Source of the DNA: an uncultured Verrucomicrobiota bacterium
GTDB lineage: Bacteria; Verrucomicrobiota; Verrucomicrobiia; Limisphaerales; JADLHS01
DNA length: 22,129 nucleotides
Direction of reading: 5' to 3'
Assembly (NCBI GenBank): GCA_937894935.1
Contig: CALAYC010000346.1
Span: 1 to 22,129, forward strand
Below are positions 1-5,660 of the stretch, in pieces (position 1 is the stretch's first letter; every line of letters starts with the position of its first letter). A program made the translations under genes and the position numbers. Under the pieces are notes generated by a model. The model did no database searches. It was not told the DNA's origin and was given only the letters and a program-made list of their open reading frames with translations.

Positions 1-49
1 ATGTAAATACAATGTACAGACTTTTCTTACAAAAAGTTAAGTACAGGCT

Positions 50-586
50 CTAGGCGATTTCGAATGCGTCGGAAATGCCGTCGCCGTCCGTATCCACGAT
101 GTTCATGCGATCCGTTTTCAATCGGTCTGTGCCGAGCGATATCCAACCGCAGTTGGCGCTCCACGCGTAACCGGAGAATTCTCCGGTCGCGAGGTTGACG
201 CGCGGGCGATTTGGACTGGTCGGTTCGAGCACCCACCAGTCGAAGCTGATCCAACCGACGTTGGGCGACCACGCGAAACCGTAGAGGTCGCCGGTGCCGT
301 AGTGATTCACACCGAAATCGGCGTGATCAGTATTGGCGTATTGAATGCCGTTGGCGGGCGAGCCGTCGCCGCAGTTGATCCAGCCGATGTTGGGCGACCA
401 GAGCCAACCGCCGCAACTGAACTCGCCAAACGTGAAGCCGTCGCCGCCATTCGGGCGTTCAGGCCGGAAATCAATCCAGCCCGTGTTGCCGCTCCAGGCG
501 TGGTGATTGGTGGTGTTGATGGTGGACTGAGCGCCGGCTGAAAGCGTCAGAAGCAGAATCGCACCAGCAAGGTTTCGAAAGCTCAT
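50..586 (-). CDS. Secreted GWI-repeat protein with C-terminal calcium-type motif
   Basis: Predicted exported protein of 178 residues. A signal peptide is visible at residues 1-20 (hydrophobic LAGAILLLTLSAGA). The body holds four copies of a short motif of the form [A/L]WSxNxGWIxx, near residues 30-40, 62-72, 105-115 and 141-151. The C-terminus is DTDGDGISDAFE, which matches the thrombospondin type 3 / EF-hand-like calcium motif, followed at once by a TAG stop. I chose the ATG at 586 because it begins the signal peptide. An alternative GTG at 616 overlaps the upstream stop (GTGA) and would add ten residues that spoil the signal peptide. It lies just downstream of the beta-helix gene on the same strand, so the two may be co-transcribed. 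Function is unknown; a cell-surface or matrix role is inferred. The abrupt end right after the calcium motif may mean a shortened C-terminus. Confidence 0.8.
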   Translation of the reverse strand: MSFRNLAGAILLLTLSAGAQSTINTTNHHAWSGNTGWIDFRPERPNGGDGFTFGEFSCGGWLWSPNIGWINCGDGSPANGIQYANTDHADFGVNHYGTGDLYGFAWSPNVGWISFDWWVLEPTSPNRPRVNLATGEFSGYAWSANCGWISLGTDRLKTDRMNIVDTDGDGISDAFEIA

Positions 587-612
587 GAGATGAATTTTGG
601 GAGACGGCGCTT

Positions 613-2139
613 TCACAGATCGAGATTCATGAAAGGATTCGTGGCGGCGGCGACGCCGGCAGCGTTGACGGTAGGCGCGACGTTACTGGCGGGCACGGAG
701 TAATTGGTTGTATTGCTTCGGGCGACGTTACCTGACAGCACGCATCCTGCCGTTCCGGGGCTGATTTGAAAACCAACGTCGCTGGAAGTCGCGAGGTTAC
801 CGGTGAGCCGATTGCCGAGACTTCCGGCACAGAACGCAGCTCCGACATAACCGTTGCGGACGCCGGTCACGCGGCAGTTGAGCACATGGACAGAGCCGTT
901 GGCGTAGATGCCCACTCCTTTGGTGTTGGAAACGCTGCAGTTTTCCACCTGACCATTGTAAGCCAGGATGCCGCGAGAAGAATCACCGCTGTTGGTGATG
1001 CCGGAAACGTTACAGGCAGATACGAAGAGCGCGGCGCCGGATTCGCTATCAATACCCGCGGCATAACCACCGGTCGCGGCGACATTATGAATTTGCGACG
1101 CCACGATGCGGTAGCTGTTCGTAAAAATGGAAATGCCGTACGCTGAGTTAGCGTTGATGTCGTCTATGGCGCATTGTTCGATTACGCCGGACGTGTGGCT
1201 GCCGCGAATGCCGTACGCTTTGGCGGAAGCACCAGTGCCGGAGATTTTATTGATGGTGCAACGTTCAATCTGTTGTCCGGCAATTCCGGTAGCGCTGCCG
1301 GTTGAAGCCGAGACATAAGAGACCGTGCAATCGATCACGCTGGTGCCGGCAATCCCGGCGCCATTTCCCGAGAAGGAATGGATTTGATTTACGAGGCAAC
1401 GTTGAATCTTTCCTGCAGTCCATTCCACCTGAATGCCGTGGCCGGGCGCACCCCAAACGCCGTTAACCGAACTATCTTCCACCGTGCCGAAATAAACTGA
1501 GATACCCGAAGCTGGGCCGTCGGAGTTATAAACGCTGTTCACGGAACAGTCTTTAATCCGGGAAAAAGCTGACGTCATTAGAATGCCATATCTTCCGGTA
1601 CTGATCAGACGGCAGCGCTCAACGATTGCCGCGCCTGAACATCCGATTCCAGCGCCACAGTCGTTGATGTCCAGGTCTTGCAGCGCCTGAACATAGTGCG
1701 CAAACATGCTGATCGCCGCGCCACCCCACTTTTGGATTTTACCGTTGCGAACGATCAATCGTTCGCCGGAGCCGCCATCTTCTTCAAGCACTCGAATTCC
1801 ATCCAGGCTGCCATTGCCGCTCCCGAGCAGCGTGTATCCATTCAAATCAATCGTGACGTCATGCGCGTTAATCAGAATCCCGTTTTTTCCGGTGCTGCCG
1901 ACGATGTCACCGGTCAGATAATAATTTCCGGGTTGCGAAATGACGTGAACCGCGTTGCTCGCGCCCGGCAGCGTGTTGACCGGAATGCGGGATTCAATCT
2001 GGTCGAGCGATTTCATCACGGGCGCGGGCGCTCCCGGAGGCGGCGTCAGCGAACCTTGAGCAAAAGTGCTGGCAAGTTGTGAATTGAGGGTTGTGAGCAG
2101 AGTTGCGGTGATGAGCAGTGTGAACGACTTCGATTTCAT
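613..2139 (-). CDS. Secreted right-handed beta-helix repeat protein
   Basis: Predicted exported protein of 508 residues. A signal peptide covers about residues 1-28 (MKSKSF, then a hydrophobic run ending near FAQ). After a short Pro-rich linker (PPPGAPAP) comes a segment that in other secreted beta-helix proteins forms the N-terminal cap (PGNYYLTGDI, TIDLNGYTLLG). The rest, to about residue 490, is made of rungs of the type 'ER/ED C x V x N/D', for example IVERCRL, IKDCSV, VEDSSV, IQRCLV, VIDCTV, IERCTI and VENCSV, spaced roughly 20-30 residues apart. This is the pattern of a parallel beta-helix (NosD/pectate-lyase-like fold). I see no catalytic residues that would identify a polysaccharide lyase, so the substrate is not assigned. 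The ATG at 2139 is the natural start. It is divergent from the EVE-domain gene. Confidence 0.88.
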   Translation of the reverse strand: MKSKSFTLLITATLLTTLNSQLASTFAQGSLTPPPGAPAPVMKSLDQIESRIPVNTLPGASNAVHVISQPGNYYLTGDIVGSTGKNGILINAHDVTIDLNGYTLLGSGNGSLDGIRVLEEDGGSGERLIVRNGKIQKWGGAAISMFAHYVQALQDLDINDCGAGIGCSGAAIVERCRLISTGRYGILMTSAFSRIKDCSVNSVYNSDGPASGISVYFGTVEDSSVNGVWGAPGHGIQVEWTAGKIQRCLVNQIHSFSGNGAGIAGTSVIDCTVSYVSASTGSATGIAGQQIERCTINKISGTGASAKAYGIRGSHTSGVIEQCAIDDINANSAYGISIFTNSYRIVASQIHNVAATGGYAAGIDSESGAALFVSACNVSGITNSGDSSRGILAYNGQVENCSVSNTKGVGIYANGSVHVLNCRVTGVRNGYVGAAFCAGSLGNRLTGNLATSSDVGFQISPGTAGCVLSGNVARSNTTNYSVPASNVAPTVNAAGVAAATNPFMNLDL

Positions 2140-2164
2140 GTTTTACGTATGTTGTTACTTCGCG

Positions 2165-2181
2165 TTGAACGGGCTGTTCAA
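2165..2181. promoter_or_regulatory. Perfect 6-bp dyad upstream of beta-helix gene
   Basis: TTGAAC and GTTCAA are separated by 5 bp in the divergent region, 26 bp from the ATG of the beta-helix gene (start at 2139). Such a dyad could be an operator, and TTGAAC also resembles a -35 element for minus-strand transcription. No matched -10 element is convincing. This is weak evidence only. Confidence 0.25.
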
Positions 2182-2321
2182 AGCGGGTTTGGTTTTATCA
2201 GAGAACCGCGGAAGGGAAATGGACCGTTGGGTCGGTGTGCTTCTGACGCACAGGGCTTGCCAAGGATGTGAGAGTCGGAATTACGCGTGACCTCCCAAAT
2301 GTCGCGCGGCAGAATTGCGCC

Positions 2322-2738
2322 ATGAATTACTGGTTGGCGAAATCCGAACCCGAAGCGTACTCGTGGACGCAATTGGTCAAGGACGGCAAGACCGCATGGA
2401 CGGGCGTGCGAAATTTTCAGGCGCGAAACAATCTGCGCCGGATGAAAAAGGGCGACGTCGTTTTCTTTTATCACAGCGTTTCCGACAAGCAGGTGGTCGG
2501 CGTCGCCAAAGTTGTAAAGGAGTTTTATCCCGATCCGACGGCGGAGGAAGGTGATTGGTCGTGCGTGGATATTGCGCCGGTCAAACCGCTGAAAGAGGCC
2601 GTGACGCTCGAAGCAATCAGGCAGGACAAGACGCTGAAGGAAATGCCGCTCGTAAAACAATCGCGGCTGTCGGTCACGCCGTTAACCGCCGCTCAGGCGA
2701 AGCGACTTCTCGAACTGGCGGAAACGAAGTTGAGTTAG
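2322..2738 (+). CDS. EVE domain protein (THYN1-like)
   Basis: Small cytosolic protein of 138 residues made of one EVE domain. Recognisable family features are the N-terminal MNYWLAKSEP with the following YSW, the WTGVRNFQARNNLR segment, KKGDVVFFYHS, and the VVGVAKV strand. EVE domains are PUA-like folds related to YTH and are thought to bind modified bases in DNA or RNA; that is family knowledge. I chose the ATG at 2322 because the homologous region begins exactly there; the open frame continues 18 residues upstream with no family resemblance. Its stop codon overlaps the stop of the convergent RmlD-like gene (2735-2738). Confidence 0.93.
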   Translation: MNYWLAKSEPEAYSWTQLVKDGKTAWTGVRNFQARNNLRRMKKGDVVFFYHSVSDKQVVGVAKVVKEFYPDPTAEEGDWSCVDIAPVKPLKEAVTLEAIRQDKTLKEMPLVKQSRLSVTPLTAAQAKRLLELAETKLS

Positions 2739-3601
2739 AAAACTTCCTGCGGATTTTCCCGTAGCCATTGGCTCAAGCCGGGCAGGGGAAAGGACAGTTG
2801 CGCCTGAGCTTTGGCGCAATTTAACGTCGTGTCCGGCGAACGCGGCGCCCCGCGATAATCTTTCAGCGAACCCACGTTGTATCGCGGATTCAATTGCGGC
2901 CAGCGCGCGGCCATTAATGCCCCGATTTCTGCGCGGGACAATCGTTCCGCTCCCGCGACGTGAAACAGACCGGTTTGTTTCTTCTGCAATAATTCCCAGG
3001 TGGCGCGGGCGGTGACGACGGCCGGAATGGGATTGCGAAATTCGTCGGAGAAAAAGTTCGGTGTCTGGCCGGATTCCCACGCGCGACGAATCTGTTCATT
3101 GAAGCCGCGGTCACCGGTGGGCGAAGTGCCGCCGTTGAGTGAAGTGCGAATGACGGTGTGGCGCGAATTGGCGAGGACGATTTGTTCGGCAGCAACTTTG
3201 GTTTCAGAATAAACGCTCAAGGGCGAAACTGGGTCCGCCTCGACGTAATTTCCTTTGCGTCCATCGAACACCATGTCCGTGGAAAAAAAGAAGAACGGAA
3301 TCTCAGCGGCCAGTTCGGCGAGCAGCGCGGTGACTTCGACGTTGAGTTTTCGGGCGAGTGTGGGATTGGCCTGACAATCCGGACTTTTGCTCATTGCCGC
3401 GCAATGAATGATGGCGGCAGGACGTTGAGCGGCAAACGCCGCGCGGACTGCAGCGAAATCAAGGAGATAGAGCGAAGCGCGCGTCAGTCCGATGGGTTGA
3501 AAGGAAATACCGAAAAGCGGCGCGGTTTGAACCAGATAATTTCCGATCAAACCACCCGCGCCGGTGATCCAGATGATTGACTTGGAACGAGGTTCAATCA
3601 A
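2735..3601 (-). CDS. RmlD-like NAD(P)-dependent reductase (extended SDR)
   Basis: Protein of 288 residues of the RmlD substrate-binding family (dTDP-4-dehydrorhamnose reductase-like). It shows the nucleotide-binding TGAGGLIG at residues 13-20 (G14, G17, G20), the IIHCAA strand at 64-69, the catalytic STD at 107-109 and Tyr131-x-x-x-Lys135 (YSETK). The region RNPIPAVVTA is where RmlD proteins have RPTP/NPI. The real substrate is unknown: no rhamnose genes (rmlA/B/C) are nearby, so this may be a sugar-nucleotide or other carbonyl reductase. The only usable start is a TTG at 3601. It follows directly an in-frame stop and overlaps the end of aguB by 8 bp, which implies translational coupling. It is the last gene of the kinase-aguB operon. 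Confidence 0.88.
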   Translation of the reverse strand: MIEPRSKSIIWITGAGGLIGNYLVQTAPLFGISFQPIGLTRASLYLLDFAAVRAAFAAQRPAAIIHCAAMSKSPDCQANPTLARKLNVEVTALLAELAAEIPFFFFSTDMVFDGRKGNYVEADPVSPLSVYSETKVAAEQIVLANSRHTVIRTSLNGGTSPTGDRGFNEQIRRAWESGQTPNFFSDEFRNPIPAVVTARATWELLQKKQTGLFHVAGAERLSRAEIGALMAARWPQLNPRYNVGSLKDYRGAPRSPDTTLNCAKAQAQLSFPLPGLSQWLRENPQEVF

Positions 3602-4493
3602 TCAATCGCTTCGTGATATCGCCGTAAGCGTCGATGCGGCGGTCGCGCAGGAAAGGCCAATGCGTGCGGGTTTGATCCACCAGCGACAGGTCCACGGGCG
3701 TAATCAGAATTTCCTCTTTGTCCACGCTCGCTTTCGCCAGAATTTCGCCGTACGTGCCGGCAACAAAACTTTGTCCCCAGAACTCAATGCCGTCGCCGCC
3801 GACTTTTTTCAGCACTTCGTGACCGATGCGATTTGGTGCGGCGACGTAACAGCCGTTGGCAACTGCGTGACTGCGCTGAATCGTTTCCCATGCGCCGTGT
3901 TGTTTGAGGCCGTAAGCTTTTTTCTCGCTCGGATGCCAGCCGATGGCCGTGGGATAAAAGAGGATTTGCGCTCCTTGCATGGCGGTGAGGCGCGCGCCTT
4001 CGGGATACCACTGATCCCAGCAGATCAGAATACCGATTTTGCCGTAGCGCGTCTGCCATGCGCGGAAGCCGAGGTCGCCGGGAGTGAAATAAAATTTTTC
4101 GTAAAACAAGGGGTCATCCGGAATGTGCATTTTGCGATACACACCGAGCAATGAACCGTCGGCGTCAATAATCGCCGCGGTATTGTGATACAGGCCGGCA
4201 GCACGTTTTTCGAACAGCGACGCAACAATGACGACTTTATGTTTCCGCGCCAGCTTCTGAAAGGCGTCGGTGCTCGGTCCGGGAATGCTTTCCGCGAGTT
4301 TGAAATTATCGTGATCTTCGCTCTGGCAGAAATACTGTGAGGCAAACAGTTCTTGCGTGCAGATGATTTGCGCGCCCTGACGCGCGGCGCGTTCGGCGAG
4401 AGTCAGAGTTTTCTGGCGGTTGATTTTCGGTTCGGCGACACAGGCGTGTTGCAGCAAACCGATCCGCACGATGGAATCAGAGTTTCGCTTCAT
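3594..4493 (-). CDS. aguB: N-carbamoylputrescine amidase
   Basis: Nitrilase-superfamily amidohydrolase of 299 residues, the usual length for AguB. In the agmatine deiminase route it hydrolyses N-carbamoylputrescine to putrescine, CO2 and ammonia. The catalytic Glu-Lys-Cys triad is complete: Glu48 (in TQELF), Lys121 (in YRKMHIPDD) and Cys158 (in ICWDQWYPEGAR). The segments HNTAAIID, DPLFYEKFYFTPGD and the C-terminal RRIDAYGDITKR are typical of the carbamoylputrescine branch. The usual partner, agmatine deiminase (aguA), is not seen in this window. It starts 20 bp after the kinase stop and its own stop overlaps the TTG start of the reductase. A related omega-amidase or beta-ureidopropionase activity is less likely given the segment matches. 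Confidence 0.92.
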   Translation of the reverse strand: MKRNSDSIVRIGLLQHACVAEPKINRQKTLTLAERAARQGAQIICTQELFASQYFCQSEDHDNFKLAESIPGPSTDAFQKLARKHKVVIVASLFEKRAAGLYHNTAAIIDADGSLLGVYRKMHIPDDPLFYEKFYFTPGDLGFRAWQTRYGKIGILICWDQWYPEGARLTAMQGAQILFYPTAIGWHPSEKKAYGLKQHGAWETIQRSHAVANGCYVAAPNRIGHEVLKKVGGDGIEFWGQSFVAGTYGEILAKASVDKEEILITPVDLSLVDQTRTHWPFLRDRRIDAYGDITKRLID

Positions 4494-4513
4494 ACGAATT
4501 CAAGTGAGCCGAC

Positions 4514-5524
4514 TCAGGCCTGCGGATGAAGGCGGGCAGTGTTTTCCAGCACTTCAGTCTGGCCGTAAAGATCGGCGTTCGACGTCGCCACCGGGTTTTG
4601 TCCGAACAATTCGCGGATGAAGCGACCGAGAGTTTCGTTAGTCGGGCCGTAGCCACCATGATAGATATAGTACTCCAGCTCGTACATCAATTCATCCGCA
4701 GTGGCGAAGCGTTTGTTCAAATCGCGCGTGAGGCAACGTTGCAAAATGTTGTTCAACCGATCATCCACGCGACTGTCGAGCGTGCGGAAATCAGGAATCG
4801 CCTGCTTGAGAATGCGTTGGCGGGATTCCTCGGCGGTGGCGCCTTTGAAAATGTTGTGACTGAGAATCAGATTCGCCAACACGACGCCGGTGGAGAAAAT
4901 GTCCGATCGTTTGTCGGTGATTTGAAAATCTGCCTGCTCGGGACTCATGTAGTCGGCTTTGCCGGCGACGACTTCGCCTTCCTGATCGGTCAAAAATCCG
5001 CGCGCTTTGGCGATGCCGAAATCCGTCAGCTTCACGTCGCCTTCAAACGCGATCATGATGTTTTTGAAGCTGACATCGCGATGCACGATGCCGAGCGGTT
5101 TGCCGTCCGGACCGGTTTTCGCATGCGCGTAGGCCAGTCCACGTGCGACGCGACTCGTGATAAACACCGCGAGTTCGAGCGGAAGTTGTTTGCGCTTCTC
5201 GGCGAGTTGTTGGGCGAACTGTTCGAGGTTGACGCCGCGGATCAATTCCATCGCGATAAATGCGACGTTGTTGGCTTCGCCGAGGTGGTAGGTCTGGACG
5301 ATGTTGGTGTGAATGAGGTCCGCCACCAGTTTCGCTTCACCGATAAAATTTTCGATGAACATTTTCTGGCTGGCGTAATTGGGGCGAATCACTTTGATGG
5401 CGACGCGTTTGACAAAATCGCGCGCGCCGCGTTGTTCCGCCTCGTAAACGACACCCATGCCGCCCTCAAAAATTTTTCGGACGACGTCGTAACGAAAATC
5501 ACTCTGAATCGTGAAAAGAGCCAC
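4514..5524 (-). CDS. Serine/threonine protein kinase, cytosolic
   Basis: Hanks-type kinase of 336 residues without a membrane segment or sensor domain. Visible kinase elements: glycine loop FEGGMGVVYEA (19-29, first Gly replaced by Phe), catalytic Lys44 in VAIK, helix-C Glu63, HRD at 148-150 followed by VSFKN (Asn155), DFG at 168-170, and SPEQ at 194-197 in place of APE. The HRDVS form rather than HRDLK resembles the myxobacterial-type kinase group. The C-terminal 50 residues after the kinase fold have no recognised domain. The start is a GTG at 5524; no ATG occurs between it and the upstream in-frame stop. It is first in an operon with aguB and the RmlD-like reductase and is divergent from the HupE-TonB receptor fusion, with 136 bp between them. 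Its substrates are unknown. Confidence 0.93.
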   Translation of the reverse strand: MALFTIQSDFRYDVVRKIFEGGMGVVYEAEQRGARDFVKRVAIKVIRPNYASQKMFIENFIGEAKLVADLIHTNIVQTYHLGEANNVAFIAMELIRGVNLEQFAQQLAEKRKQLPLELAVFITSRVARGLAYAHAKTGPDGKPLGIVHRDVSFKNIMIAFEGDVKLTDFGIAKARGFLTDQEGEVVAGKADYMSPEQADFQITDKRSDIFSTGVVLANLILSHNIFKGATAEESRQRILKQAIPDFRTLDSRVDDRLNNILQRCLTRDLNKRFATADELMYELEYYIYHGGYGPTNETLGRFIRELFGQNPVATSNADLYGQTEVLENTARLHPQA

Positions 5525-5660
5525 GCGGCGATGTTGGGAAAAGTCACCATTAAGTCAAGTATGCGTGCGGCTTTTGTCGAAGGCTCAAACTTCGCAATTG
5601 TCGGGAATCGAACCGGTCTTCATATTTCGCGCGCAAAAACGGCAACTCAATTTCCAGACG

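Noticed and set aside
5525..5660. Zur, Fur or nickel-regulator box in front of the HupE-receptor fusion
   Set aside because: I looked for strong dyads such as TGTTATA-type or GATAATGATTATC-like sites and found none.
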